From positions 8,246,001 to 8,310,000 of the forward strand of contig NZ_JACCBA010000001.1 of NCBI RefSeq assembly GCF_013409365.1: a DNA stretch of 64,000 bases, in the 5' to 3' direction. The translations under genes were made by a program, and so were the position numbers. The notes beneath the pieces are model-generated. The model searched no databases, was not told where the DNA came from, and saw only the letters and a program-made list of their open reading frames with translations. Source of the DNA: Actinomadura luteofluorescens (GTDB lineage: Bacteria > Actinomycetota > Actinomycetes > Streptosporangiales > Streptosporangiaceae). The stretch's first letter is position 1. Every line of letters begins with the position of its first letter. Positions 36,037 through 45,484 of this stretch are shown here, piece by piece.

Positions 36037-36310
36037 ATGTGGGCGCACAGGAAGCTCCATGGCCGATGGTCCAGGTCGTTGACAACTCGCCGGCTGGCTC
36101 GAGGCCTTCGCCGCGGTGGCCGAGGCTGGGGTTGCCTGGCGGCGCATCCATCCTGGCCAGGGTCCTTCCCCGAGCTCTCCTGAGGCAGAGCGGTCGATTC
36201 TGTCGGTCGTGTCGGTGACCAGGATGGTCGTGGTGTCTTGTGTGGGGGTGTGGTGGCGCGGGCGGGCGGTACCGCCCCCATCGCGGCACCGCCCGCCCGT
36301 CCTAGACGGG

Positions 36311-37582
36311 TCAGCCTCTGAGGAGGGAGACGCCCATGCTGGACAGGGCCCGGCCGATGGGTTCGTGGATCATTCCGCATCCGGAGTTGGGGCCGCCGCT
36401 CAGGATGCCGTGGGCGTAGTTGCCGTAGAAGACGCCGCTACCGCTGTCACCGGGCCCGTCGCAGGCGGTGCTCCAGGTCATGCCGGACAGTGTGCGGTTG
36501 GGGTAGGAGACGGTGGCGTTGACCTCGGTGATCGACCCGCAGGTGTAGCCGGTGGTGGAGCCCTGCTTGCAGACGTATCCGCCGACGTAGTCGCGTTCGC
36601 TGCCGTAGACGCGTGTCTGGGGCAGGACCCAGCCTTTGGGCTGCCACCAGGTCGGGTTGTCGATTGAGACGATCGCGGAGTCGCCGTACCAGCCGAAGGT
36701 GTAGTTGGAGGCGCCGCCGACGTTCTGGTAGCCGTAGCTGTAGGTCGACACGTCCCAGTAGTAGCCGAGTTCGGCGCAGTGGCCGGCGGTGAGCATGTAG
36801 TACCGGCTGCCCGAGTACGTCATGAACGCGCTGGTGCAGCGCGCCCCGCCGGTGAAGATGGCCAGGCCGGACCGCAGTGGCGGGTCGCAGGCGTAGTCGT
36901 CGTAGCAGTAGCGGGGCACCGACTTGTGGGCGTAGGTCGACACCTGGACGGCGCCGCCGAACGTGCGCCGCGCCCAGCCGATGACGTCGCGCTGGGCCGG
37001 GGTGAGCGCGGCGCCCTTGAGGCTGCTTAGCTTCACGGTGTTGCCGGAGGTGACGATGCCGGTCTGCAGGCCGGCCTTGGCGCCCTTGTTGGCGGTGGCG
37101 ACACGCTTGGCCAGGGAGTCCGACACCTGCTGGAGGTGCTGGAAGCTGTACCGGACGGTTGTGGTGGCGGTGTCGTTCATACCGGAGGCGGTGGCAGTGG
37201 TCCGCGCTTTGGCCGCCGCGTGCTTCTTGGTGACGGCGACGGTGAGCCTGCCGCCGTGCGCCTGGTCGATCCAGGCGCCGCCGTAGGCTGCGCCGAGCTT
37301 CTTGTCGATCTTGGTGGCCAGTTTGAACTGCGCGGGCTGCCGGTCGGCGCGGCGGCCCGCCTCGGCCGCCGATACGCCGTGGTCCTTGGCGATCTGCTTG
37401 ACGAGGGTGTTCTTGGCCTCCTGCTGGATCTGGGCCTGGGACCGGTGGTTCGGGGTGGGGGCGGGGGGCGCGCCGCGGTCATCGGGGGCGCCGGCGTACG
37501 CCGGCGCCGCCATTGAGGCCGTGGTCAGGGCGGCGGCCGCGGCGACGGCCGCGGCGACCCTTCTGCGTTTGGGGCGGACCAT
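36311..37582 (-). CDS. Secreted S1-family serine protease (streptogrisin/alpha-lytic type)
   Basis: 423 residues, GGAGG ribosome site. Signal peptide with basic start RPKRRR, hydrophobic VAAAVAAAAALTTASMA and cleavage near AYA-G. A prodomain of about 150 residues (AAEAGRRADRQPAQFKLATKIDKKLG; GAAYGGAWID) precedes the chymotrypsin-like domain. Triad: LTAGHC (His), YGDSAIVSID (Asp), CDGPGDSGSGVF (Ser). Cysteines in pairs suggest disulfides. Extracellular protein degradation is the expected role. A TGCAAT-N5-ATTGCA dyad lies at 37641-37657 upstream. Confidence 0.93.
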   Translation of the reverse strand: MVRPKRRRVAAAVAAAAALTTASMAAPAYAGAPDDRGAPPAPTPNHRSQAQIQQEAKNTLVKQIAKDHGVSAAEAGRRADRQPAQFKLATKIDKKLGAAYGGAWIDQAHGGRLTVAVTKKHAAAKARTTATASGMNDTATTTVRYSFQHLQQVSDSLAKRVATANKGAKAGLQTGIVTSGNTVKLSSLKGAALTPAQRDVIGWARRTFGGAVQVSTYAHKSVPRYCYDDYACDPPLRSGLAIFTGGARCTSAFMTYSGSRYYMLTAGHCAELGYYWDVSTYSYGYQNVGGASNYTFGWYGDSAIVSIDNPTWWQPKGWVLPQTRVYGSERDYVGGYVCKQGSTTGYTCGSITEVNATVSYPNRTLSGMTWSTACDGPGDSGSGVFYGNYAHGILSGGPNSGCGMIHEPIGRALSSMGVSLLRG

Positions 37583-37640
37583 AGGGGGTGCCTCCTTCGC
37601 GGACGGGGGTGGGCGCGGCATCCGGCCGCGCCGTCCGCTA

Positions 37641-37657
37641 TGCAATGTGAAATTGCA
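37641..37657. promoter_or_regulatory. Dyad TGCAAT-N5-ATTGCA upstream of the protease gene
   Basis: Perfect six-base arms, 59 bp before the protease start. AT-rich relative to its surroundings and well placed for a repressor or activator of the secreted protease. Bases 37658-37918 hold no other recognised feature. Confidence 0.4.
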
Positions 37658-37918
37658 CTGTAAAATGTGAGATGACAGTCGCCTAGGGGCAAATGTTGAC
37701 AACAAGCCTGGGTGCCGAGATCAGCGGCCTGATCCGGCCGGGAAGTGCGTGCGGGCGGGCGCCCCCCGCTGCAGCAGGGCGTCAGGTGGCTTGGACCGGA
37801 TGAGGACTTGCTCGGCGATCTTCACTGCCGTGTGATCTTGCTCGTGGTGTTCGGGGGGTGCTGCACGGCAGCAGGGGCTTACCGGGCTCGTCGGCACGGT
37901 ACCGGGAAGGGGAGGAGG

Positions 37919-38266
37919 GTGATCGTGGTGACTGCTGTGCTGAACGTCGCCGCACAGCGGCATGGATCGTGGCGGGTGCTGGTGGTGTCGGGCGATCTGG
38001 ACGTGGCCACAGCTCCCCGACTGGTCGACTACTTGGCTGGCGCGTCGTGGACGGATCCGCCGCCACGGATCGCGCTGGAACTGTCAGGGCTTCGCTTCTG
38101 CGGCGCAGCAGGCCTGCGTGCGTTTGTCGACGGCTGGGAACGCGCGGCCTCGCTCGGCGGTGATCTAGTACTGGTGGCGCCGCCAAGACGGGTCGTGGAG
38201 TTTCTGGGAATCTTCAGGGCGGACCACATCACCATTGCTGACGCGGTCACCGACCTCCCGCAATGA
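37919..38266 (+). CDS. STAS-domain anti-sigma antagonist without phosphoacceptor serine
   Basis: 115 residues from GTG with GGGGAGGAGG just before it. STAS fold: VLVVSGDLDVATAPRLVDYL, then IALELSGLRFCGAAGLRAFVDGWERA. In phosphorylatable members the loop reads D-S-S-G-L or similar; here it is G-A-A-G-L, so the serine targeted by RsbW-type kinases is absent. It may be a constitutively active antagonist or one that does not take part in phosphorylation. Confidence 0.85.
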   Translation: MIVVTAVLNVAAQRHGSWRVLVVSGDLDVATAPRLVDYLAGASWTDPPPRIALELSGLRFCGAAGLRAFVDGWERAASLGGDLVLVAPPRRVVEFLGIFRADHITIADAVTDLPQ

Positions 38267-38365
38267 CCGGCCGTGCGGGCCGGAGGATCGACCTCGCCGC
38301 GAGACCGGTCAAGGATCGCCCGGGGGCCCGCTCGGCTTCGGTGAAAGTCGGTTGGAGCGCTCGTC

Positions 38366-39085
38366 TCAGCGTGGCCTCATGTCACCCCCGAGGTAGGCTT
38401 CGACGACGCGCGGGTCGACGGAGAGTTCAGCTGCTGATCGCTCCAGGGTGCAGCGGCCGTTCTCGATCACGTAGCCGCGCTGGGCGATCTGGAGCGCCGC
38501 TCTGGCGTTCTGTTCGACCAGCAGGACGGCCGTCCCGTCCGCGGCGACATCGTGGATGACCTCCATGACCGCCGCGACGACGAGGGGGGCGAGTCCCATC
38601 GACGGCTCGTCCAGCATCAGCAGTTCGGGCCCGGCGACCAGGGCGCGGCCGATGGCCAGCATCTGCTGCTCGCCACCGGACAGTGTCCCGCCCTCCTGCC
38701 CGCGCCGTTCGGCGAGCAGGGGGAGCAGCCCGTAGACCCGGTCGATGCGCCTGGCCAGCCCGCGGCCGTCCCGCACCAGGTACCCGCCGAGCAGCAGGTT
38801 CTCGTGAACCGTCAGGGTGCTGAAGATCCGCCGCCCCTCGGGGACGTGCACCAGGCCGCGCGCCACGATCTCCGACGGCGGCGCCCCGGCCACCGACCGT
38901 CCCTGATATCTGATGTCGCCGCCGGATGGACGGACCAGGCCGGAGATGGCCGACAGAGTGGTGGTCTTGCCGGCGCCGTTGTTGCCCAGCAGCGCCACCG
39001 TCTCCCCTTTCCGGACGGTGAGCGACAGGCCGTTCAGCGCGGTCACCGCGCCGTACTTCACTGTCAGGTCAGTCAGTTCGAGCAC
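38366..39085 (-). CDS. livF: Branched-chain amino-acid ABC transporter ATP-binding protein LivF
   Basis: 239 residues, GTG start overlapping livG by 17 nt. Walker A LLGNNGAGKTTT, then VPEGRRIFSTLTVHENLLLG, typical of LivF, signature LSGGEQQMLAIGRAL, Walker B LLMLDEPSMGLAP and switch LLVEQNARAAL. One of the two ATPases of the complete transporter encoded here. Confidence 0.95.
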   Translation of the reverse strand: MLELTDLTVKYGAVTALNGLSLTVRKGETVALLGNNGAGKTTTLSAISGLVRPSGGDIRYQGRSVAGAPPSEIVARGLVHVPEGRRIFSTLTVHENLLLGGYLVRDGRGLARRIDRVYGLLPLLAERRGQEGGTLSGGEQQMLAIGRALVAGPELLMLDEPSMGLAPLVVAAVMEVIHDVAADGTAVLLVEQNARAALQIAQRGYVIENGRCTLERSAAELSVDPRVVEAYLGGDMRPR

Positions 39086-39866
39086 CGCGCACCTCCTCGG
39101 TCTCCTCCGGGCCGGCATCGCGCCCGAGATACGCCTCGATCACCGCCGGGTCGGTGCGGACCCGGGCTGGGGTGCCGTCGGCGATCTCCTTGCCGTAGTT
39201 GAGCACCACCACGCGGTCGGAGACCTCCATGACCAGGCCCATGTCGTGCTCGATGAGCGCTATCGCGATGCCGAGGTCCCGGATCCGCCGGATCAGGCCG
39301 AGCAGCTCGGCCTTCTCCGCGTGGTTGAGCCCGGCGGCGGGCTCGTCCAGCAGCAGCAGGGCCGGCCGGCGGGCCAGGGCCCGCGCGATCTCGACCCGGC
39401 GCTGCTCCCCGTACGGAAGGTGCCGCACCAGGCCCGTCCGATCCCCGCGGAGCCCGACGAAGTCGAGCCACTTGTGCGCCTCGTCGGTGGCCTGCTGCTC
39501 GCTGCGCCGGTAGCGGGGGGTGTGCAGCAGCACGTCGAACGTCCGCTGCCGCAGCCACAGGTGGGTCCCGGCTCGCACGTTGTCCAGCACCGACAGGTCG
39601 CCGAAGACGCGGAGGTTCTGGAAGGTGCGCGACAGGCCGCGGGCGGCGATCGCGGACGGGCGCCGCCCGGTGATGTCGGCGCCGTCTAGGGCGATCCGGC
39701 CACCGGTCGGCTTGTAGAAGCCGGTGACGCAGTTGAAGGCGGAGGTCTTGCCCGCCCCGTTCGGGCCGATGATCGAAACGATCTCGCCCTCGTCCACGCG
39801 GAAGGTGAGCCCGTCGACCGCCCGGACGCCCCCGAAGGCCAACTGTAGATCCTGCACGTCGAGCAT
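39069..39866 (-). CDS. livG: Branched-chain amino-acid ABC transporter ATP-binding protein LivG
   Basis: 265 residues, start overlapping the livM stop (ATGA). Walker A IIGPNGAGKTSAFNC, GLSRTFQNLRVFGDLSVLDNV, signature LPYGEQRRVEIARAL (LivG-type variant of LSGGQ), Walker B LLLLDEPAAGLNHAE and IEHDMGLVMEVSDRVVVLNYG. Pairs with LivF. Confidence 0.95.
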   Translation of the reverse strand: MLDVQDLQLAFGGVRAVDGLTFRVDEGEIVSIIGPNGAGKTSAFNCVTGFYKPTGGRIALDGADITGRRPSAIAARGLSRTFQNLRVFGDLSVLDNVRAGTHLWLRQRTFDVLLHTPRYRRSEQQATDEAHKWLDFVGLRGDRTGLVRHLPYGEQRRVEIARALARRPALLLLDEPAAGLNHAEKAELLGLIRRIRDLGIAIALIEHDMGLVMEVSDRVVVLNYGKEIADGTPARVRTDPAVIEAYLGRDAGPEETEEVRGARTD

Positions 39867-40864
39867 CAGGCTCCTTCCGACCTGGCCGCCATGCGGTCGG
39901 TCTCGCGTGACCGGTGCGGCCAGAGCCCCTGCGGACGGCCGATCATCATCGCGATCAGCAGGACTCCGAACACGAAGAACCGGTAGTCGGCCAGCCCGCG
40001 AAGCATCTCGGGCAGCAGGCTGATCACGACCGCGCCGAGGACGACGCCGGGCGTGGAGCCCATGCCGCCGAGCACGACCGCCATCAGCACCAGGGCCGAC
40101 TGCAGGAAAGTGAAACTGGCCGGAGAGATCGCCGACAGCTGCGCAGCGAACAGCACGCCCGCGAGCCCGCCCCAGACCGCCCCGGCGATGTAGGCCGCCA
40201 GCTTGACCCGGTAGGTGTGGACGCCCATGGCCTCGGCGGCGTCCTCGTCCTCCCGGACGAACCGCCACGCGCGTCCGAGCCGGGACCGTCCCAGCCGGGC
40301 GGCGAGCAGCACCGCCACCGCGGCGATAAGCAGCGCTGCGTAGTAGAACACCACCGGATCGGAGACATGATCACCGAACAGGCCGGGGATTCCGTAGATG
40401 CCCGAGGGCCCGCCGGTGACCTCCAGGTTGTTGGCGGTGATCCGGACGATCTCTCCGAAGCCGAGCGTCACGATTGCGAGATAGTCGCTGCGCAGCCGGA
40501 GCGTGGGGCCTCCGATGACGATGCCGGCGATCACGGTGGCGACGATGACGAAGGGGACGGTCGCCACCAGAGGCCAGTTCAGCCGGGTGGCCAGCAGGCC
40601 GCTGGTGTAGGCGCCGACCGCGAAGAACGCGGCGAACCCGAGGTCGAGCAGACCGCAGTAGCCGACCACGATGTTCAGCCCGACCGCGAGCATCACGAAG
40701 ATCACTGCGCTCGTCATGATGTTCATCGCATACGGTGTCGCGATCGCGAACGGGGCGGCCAGTCCCACGGCGAGGCCGGCCCAGCCGAGGTGGCGGCTCT
40801 CCAGCAGACGCGAGACGCCGCTCGCCGCGCGGCGTTTCGCAGCGCGGTCCGGAAGCGCCGCCAT
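39866..40864 (-). CDS. livM: Branched-chain amino-acid ABC transporter permease LivM
   Basis: 332 residues. About nine membrane helices; GLNIVVGYCGLLDLGFAAFFAVGAY and GGPSGIYGIPGLFG are family marks, and REDEDAAEAMGVHTYRVKLAAYI is the ATPase-coupling region. Starts at the overlapping ATG of the livH stop. Confidence 0.94.
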   Translation of the reverse strand: MAALPDRAAKRRAASGVSRLLESRHLGWAGLAVGLAAPFAIATPYAMNIMTSAVIFVMLAVGLNIVVGYCGLLDLGFAAFFAVGAYTSGLLATRLNWPLVATVPFVIVATVIAGIVIGGPTLRLRSDYLAIVTLGFGEIVRITANNLEVTGGPSGIYGIPGLFGDHVSDPVVFYYAALLIAAVAVLLAARLGRSRLGRAWRFVREDEDAAEAMGVHTYRVKLAAYIAGAVWGGLAGVLFAAQLSAISPASFTFLQSALVLMAVVLGGMGSTPGVVLGAVVISLLPEMLRGLADYRFFVFGVLLIAMMIGRPQGLWPHRSRETDRMAARSEGA

Positions 40865-41757
40865 CACACGCGCTCCGTGACGCGCTCGCCGAGCAGCCCG
40901 GTCGGCCGCACGGTGAGGAAGAGGATGAGGAAGCCGAACGCGAACACGTCCCGCCACTGACCGCCCACCCAGTGGGTGCCGAAGGATTCGAGCATTCCCA
41001 GCACGATTGCCCCCAGCATCGTGCCGGGAACGTTCCCGATCCCGCCGATGACGGCGGCGGTGAACGCCTTGAGGCCGATGATGAACCCCATCAGAAAGTC
41101 GATCTTTCCGTAGTAGCCGCCGGCCATCACGCCCGCGGCCCCGGCCATCGCCGAGCCGATGAAGAAGGTGCGGGCGATGACGGCGTCCACGTTGATGCCC
41201 ATGAGCAGGCACGCCTTCGGGTCGAGTGCGATGGCCCGCATCGCCCGGCCCTGCCGGGTCCGCCCGATGAGCATGGTGAGCCCCGCCATCAGCACCACCG
41301 AGACGGCCATCAGCAGGAGCTGCTGCACCGTCACGCGTGCACCCAGGACGGTGAAGGACGCCCCGTCCAACCGCACCGGGTAGACCCGCGGGTTCGGACC
41401 GGCCGCGATCCGGGTGCCGTACTCCAGCGCGAACGACGCGCCGACCGCGGTGATCAGCAGCGACAGCCGGGGCATGCCGCGCAGCGGGCGGTAGGCCACC
41501 CGCTCGACCGCCAGCCCGGCGATCCCCGTGGTGACCATGGTGAGGACCAGCACGACGAGCAGCGCGACCAGCGAGGAGGAGTGCACCAGGCCGCCCATCG
41601 CGCCGAGCATCGCGAACCCGGTGAAGGCTCCGAGCATGTACAGGTCGCCGTGGGCGAAATTGAGCAGCTTGATGATCCCGTAGACCATGCTGTAGCCGAG
41701 GGCGACCAGCGCGTAGAACGAGCCGACGAACAACCCGTTCCAGATCAACTGTGCCAT
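40864..41757 (-). CDS. livH: Branched-chain amino-acid ABC transporter permease LivH
   Basis: 297 residues. FVGSFYALVALGYSMVYGIIKLLNFAHGDLYMLGAF at the N-terminus and GRAMRAIALDPKACLLMGINVD in the coupling loop. Forms the permease heterodimer with LivM. Six bases after the livJ stop. Confidence 0.95.
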   Translation of the reverse strand: MAQLIWNGLFVGSFYALVALGYSMVYGIIKLLNFAHGDLYMLGAFTGFAMLGAMGGLVHSSSLVALLVVLVLTMVTTGIAGLAVERVAYRPLRGMPRLSLLITAVGASFALEYGTRIAAGPNPRVYPVRLDGASFTVLGARVTVQQLLLMAVSVVLMAGLTMLIGRTRQGRAMRAIALDPKACLLMGINVDAVIARTFFIGSAMAGAAGVMAGGYYGKIDFLMGFIIGLKAFTAAVIGGIGNVPGTMLGAIVLGMLESFGTHWVGGQWRDVFAFGFLILFLTVRPTGLLGERVTERV

Positions 41758-41763
41758 GGACGC

Positions 41764-42915
41764 CTACTTCAGGTCGTCGCGCAGCGTGAAGGCGCCGCCC
41801 TTGACAACGAGGATCACGAAGCCGCCGTTGCCGAGCGTGTGCTGCGGGGTGAACTTCAGCGGCCCCGTGAAGATCGGGAAGCCGTTGACGGCCTCCAGTT
41901 GCTTCGCGATCTTGTCGCCGTCGGTGCCGCCGGCCTTGGCGATGCCCTCGGCCGCCACCCGCACGGCGTCGTAGGACTGGGTGGAGTACGGTCCCGGATC
42001 GCTGCCGAACTTCTGCTTGTAGGAGCTGATCCAGCCGCCTGCACCCTCGATCGTGTCCGGGGTCTGGGTCATGGTGGCGAAGACGCCGTCCGCCGCCTTC
42101 CCTCCCGCGATCTTGATGAGCTTGGCGTCCACCGAGCCGTCTCCCACCATGAAACCGCCGGTGTAGCTGGCCTGCCGGAACTGCCGCAGCAGGAGGCCGC
42201 CCTCCTGGTAGTAGCCGGTCCAGTAGATGAAGTCCGGGTGGGTCTTCAGGACGTTGGCGATGTTGGCGGAGTAGTCGCTCTCCCCGGGGTTGACGGCGTC
42301 CAGGGTCGCCTTGTCGGGCCCGCCCGGCCTGTCGAGCGCCGCTGCCGTCCGCAGCGCGATGTCCTTGGAGTAGGAGGTGTTGTCGTGCAGGACCGCGACC
42401 TTCTTCGGCCCGCTCTTGGTCATCCAGTTCATCGCCGCGACGGCCTGCTGGTCGCCCGTCCCGTTGATCAGGAAGACGTGCTTGAGGCGCTGCGCGACCA
42501 GTTCGGTGGAGTTCGCCGCCGGAATGATCATCGGGATCCGGGCGCGGTCGAACACCGGCAGGGTCGGCAGCGTCGCCCCCGAGCAGTAACCGCCCACCGA
42601 GACGGCGATCTTCGCTGCGACCAGCTTGCTGGCCGCCGCCACCGCGGTCTTGGGGTCGCAGGCGTCGTCCTCGACCCGGAGCCGCAGCTTGCGCTTGCCG
42701 ACGCCGCCCCGGGCGTTGATCTCGTCGACGGCCATCTGGGCGCCGTTCTTCATGTAGGGCCCGATGTCGGCGCTGGACCCCGACAGCGGGATCGCCATGC
42801 CGATCGTGATCGGGCCCGAGTCCTCGGCATCGTCCGAGCCGAGAAGTCCCTGACCGCAGGCGGACACCGCCAGGGACGCGACTGCGAGCACGGCGCCCAT
42901 TGTGAACTTCTTCAT
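41764..42915 (-). CDS. livJ: Branched-chain amino-acid binding lipoprotein LivJ/LivK-like
   Basis: 383 residues from MKKFTMGAV; lipobox LAVSACGQ. Mature part fits the Leu/Ile/Val-binding family: ITIGMAIPLSGSSADIGPYMKNGAQMAVDEINARGG, VSVGGYCSGATLPTLPVF with the ligand serines, and YSTQSYDAVRVAAEGIAKAGG. First gene of livJHMGF on the minus strand. The actual ligand could also be an amide or urea; family members vary. Confidence 0.9.
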   Translation of the reverse strand: MKKFTMGAVLAVASLAVSACGQGLLGSDDAEDSGPITIGMAIPLSGSSADIGPYMKNGAQMAVDEINARGGVGKRKLRLRVEDDACDPKTAVAAASKLVAAKIAVSVGGYCSGATLPTLPVFDRARIPMIIPAANSTELVAQRLKHVFLINGTGDQQAVAAMNWMTKSGPKKVAVLHDNTSYSKDIALRTAAALDRPGGPDKATLDAVNPGESDYSANIANVLKTHPDFIYWTGYYQEGGLLLRQFRQASYTGGFMVGDGSVDAKLIKIAGGKAADGVFATMTQTPDTIEGAGGWISSYKQKFGSDPGPYSTQSYDAVRVAAEGIAKAGGTDGDKIAKQLEAVNGFPIFTGPLKFTPQHTLGNGGFVILVVKGGAFTLRDDLK

Positions 42916-44391
42916 CGGTCTTCCTTCGTCAGGCGGCTGATCAAAGTTCTCCGGCCAGGCGCCGTTCGCGGGGCGCCGATGGACGGCGCTGGTCACCTGA
43001 CCGCGTAATTGATGGAGTGGGATACTCGTCCGAGACCGGCGGGCTTGGGCCTTCCGGTATTAGCTGACAGGCCGAGATCGTTCGAGTCCGGTTCCTGTCG
43101 GGGTTCTCGACCGGGAACCGTGCGTCCAGCGCTCTTCCCTTGTGGGCCGCCACGTCCGTGACGGCCCGTACCGCCTCCTGTTGTCCTAAATCCACTGCCC
43201 GTTAAAACAGGGCACGGCATTCCTGAATCGCCTCACAGCGTCCAGGGAGCTTGATCGCCGACACGAACTCGGATCTCAAGTCGTGGCGGATGCCCGGCGA
43301 ATCAGCGCACTTGGTACCCAAACGTGGCCGTTAGCTCTCGTCGCCAGGAGCGGCGTGGTCTAGTACTCGTGGAAGCACGAAGTCACCTGCCCCGTGATCC
43401 ACTTCCCGCCGCCCGGCTTAGGCGAACCCGACGGGGTCATCGTCGCCGATCAGCAGGTGAAGAACGGCCCTATGCCAGCGGCACCGTCCACGGCGACTCC
43501 GGGGATCACCCGGTCGCCATCGAAGAAGTCGAGGTTCGCCACGGCCACTGACAGCCGTCAGTTGACCGCCAGGCTGTGGTCTTCGCCCGGCGGTCCGCTG
43601 GGGCGGGCATCGGCGCATCCCGCGTCGAGTATCGAGCGAAAAGTGGTTGGCGCGCTGGCGCTGAACGACCCTGAGGCCATGCAGCGGCAGTGCGGTGCCG
43701 ATGACGACGCCGAGCCTTGGCTCCACTCCACCTCCCCGATATGCCATGTAACATTGCACACTCGGGAGCTGTCTCGTCAAGAGGTCTGAGCCATCCAACG
43801 AGCCCTTTACAGCAGGTCATGCGGAGGGTAGAGGGACAGTTGCGGTGGTGAAGCTCAGCTAACGGCAAACCAGGGCGGCCACGGTGGTTAGTCGAGGCCG
43901 ACCGATCGAAGATCCGGGAGCGCACCCGCATGGCCCTGGATCTGCACGATGTCGTCACGCTCGGGTGAGCCTGATGGTGCTGAACGCCGGGGCTCTGCGG
44001 GTCACCGCCGTCATGCTGCTGCGGGCCGCGAAGATGAGCCCCCACGAGATCGGAGAGCTGACGGGACACTCGTCGGAATCCTGTCTGGCGGCGCCTGAAC
44101 GGCGGGGAGCACAGCCAACAGGTGGCCTGGGAGGGCTCAGCCGTGGCGCAAGCCAACGGCTTGATGAAGGCGTCGCCGGTACCCGCAAACGAGTCGGCTA
44201 CCGCAGGTTCTCCCACGACCAGCTGGCGGCGGCGCTCCCATCGCGGTCACGCCCGAATCGGAATCGCCCCCTTCGGCCGCTGGTCGCAACGAACTGAGCG
44301 AACAAGCCGGCGGCGGACAACCGTCGGTTAGATCGTTGATGGGGGTTTGCTGAACCGCTGCGGGCATGACGAAGGGCGCCCATGATCAGTG
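42916..44391. other. 1.5-kb stretch without a supportable gene
   Basis: Upstream of livJ the region holds the operon's promoter, then decayed DNA. A plus-strand frame at about 43970-44090 contains MLLRAAKMSPHEIGELTGHSSE, faintly like a recombinase active-site helix but without its catalytic residues. Frames around 43324-43551 lack any recognised motif. This looks like the boundary between core and accessory DNA. Confidence 0.35.
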
Positions 44392-44735
44392 TGTGAAGAC
44401 AAACCTGGACGCCCTTCTGACCGCACTCTACGTCCATCTGGACGATCACGTCCTGCGGTCGGCCGACCGGCCGCGGCGACGCGGCCCCGACCGGGTGCTC
44501 AACGACGCCGAGCTGGTGTGCGTGGCCGTGGCCAGGTCCTGCTCGGCTGCGATTCCGAGCGGCGGTGGCTGCGGACGGCGCCGGGCAGGATCGGGCACCT
44601 GTTCCCGCGGCTGCCCGGCCAATCGGAGTGCAACCGGCACCTGCGCGATGCCGCGCCCGCCCTGTTCGCCGCGGTTCCCGTGTCTTGGATACGCGGTCCG
44701 ATCGATCGAGATCACCCCCAGGACCGCCGCTAGTC
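44392..44735 (+). pseudogene. IS982-family transposase, N-terminal fragment
   Basis: Starts VKTNLDALLTALYVHLDDHVL and NDAELVCVAVA, typical of IS982. A frameshift near 44540 moves the rest (VLLGCDSERRWLRTAPGRIGHLFPRLPGQSE) to another frame, and the similarity ends near 44660. The DDE residues are missing. Confidence 0.75.
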
Positions 44736-44997
44736 AACGTCGACCACCCTAACGATCATCCACCAGGGCCGTGATCCATTTCTGGTGTATTCCGGTGCCC
44801 TGCTGGTGGGGCATCGAGTGCTGGGCGGGCAGGGGAGCCGCCCCATGAGTAGCGCACCGCCGTTCTCGGCGCCGACGCTTGGTGGCTTATCCCTCGTTCC
44901 GAGGCCCGGGGCGAGTGAACTTGGGGTGAGGGGTCGAGGCACTGATTCGAAAACGCGAATTCGCCCGGCAGAAAATGCCCGAGGGTCGATCAAAGTG

Positions 44998-45273
44998 TCA
45001 CTGATGATCAGGAGTCTCGGCGCCCTCGCTCGTGTCGTCTAGCGGGTTCGCCTCGGCTACGGGTTCAAGTATCCACACCGGCCGCAGTGCCCAGCCTGCG
45101 GGCGGTCCCGGGGCAGGGGCAGGGGCAGGGGCAGGGGGTTCGGCTGCTCCTGGATGTGGGGGGTGGGTAGCTTGCGGCCGGCGTCGACTCCGCAGTCCGG
45201 CCAGGGCGCCAGTACTGATGCTGATCACGGCAATGATCGCGGATGCGATGTTGGCTAGCGCCTCAATGTCCAT
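44998..45273 (-). CDS. Small single-pass membrane protein divergent from the nSTAND gene
   Basis: 91 residues from ATG with AAGGAA upstream. Starts MDIEALANIASAIIAVISISTGALAGLRSRRRP: one N-terminal membrane helix and a basic stop-transfer, followed by a long proline/alanine-rich cytoplasmic or external tail ending DDTSEGAETPDHQ. Divergent from the large nSTAND protein, with about 210 bp between starts. No family recognised; it may be a partner of the nSTAND protein. Confidence 0.5.
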   Translation of the reverse strand: MDIEALANIASAIIAVISISTGALAGLRSRRRPQATHPPHPGAAEPPAPAPAPAPGPPAGWALRPVWILEPVAEANPLDDTSEGAETPDHQ

Positions 45274-45484
45274 AGGGTTCCTTTCGGATCTGCCCATATG
45301 TCGGTTTATGGGTGGCTGCAAAGACTCGACTCAGGTGATCGCACTCGATTTTGTGTCGGGATCATCACGAGTGCGAGGGTTGTGGCAATCTTGGACGGTA
45401 AATGGACGGAGTTTGCCGTCCTTCCTGCCGATAGGCGCAGTAGCGTTCGCGATGTCCGTGGTCATGAACGATGTGAGGATCACT

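Noticed and set aside
43970..44120. Possible tyrosine recombinase fragment (MLLRAAKMSPHEIGELTGHSS)
   Set aside because: Only a faint resemblance to the active-site helix; no Arg, His-x-x-Arg or Tyr can be placed.
45032..45484. Longer N-terminus for the nSTAND protein
   Set aside because: The extension is low-complexity, antisense to the divergent small gene, and lacks a ribosome site; GTG 45485 has GAGGA at good spacing.
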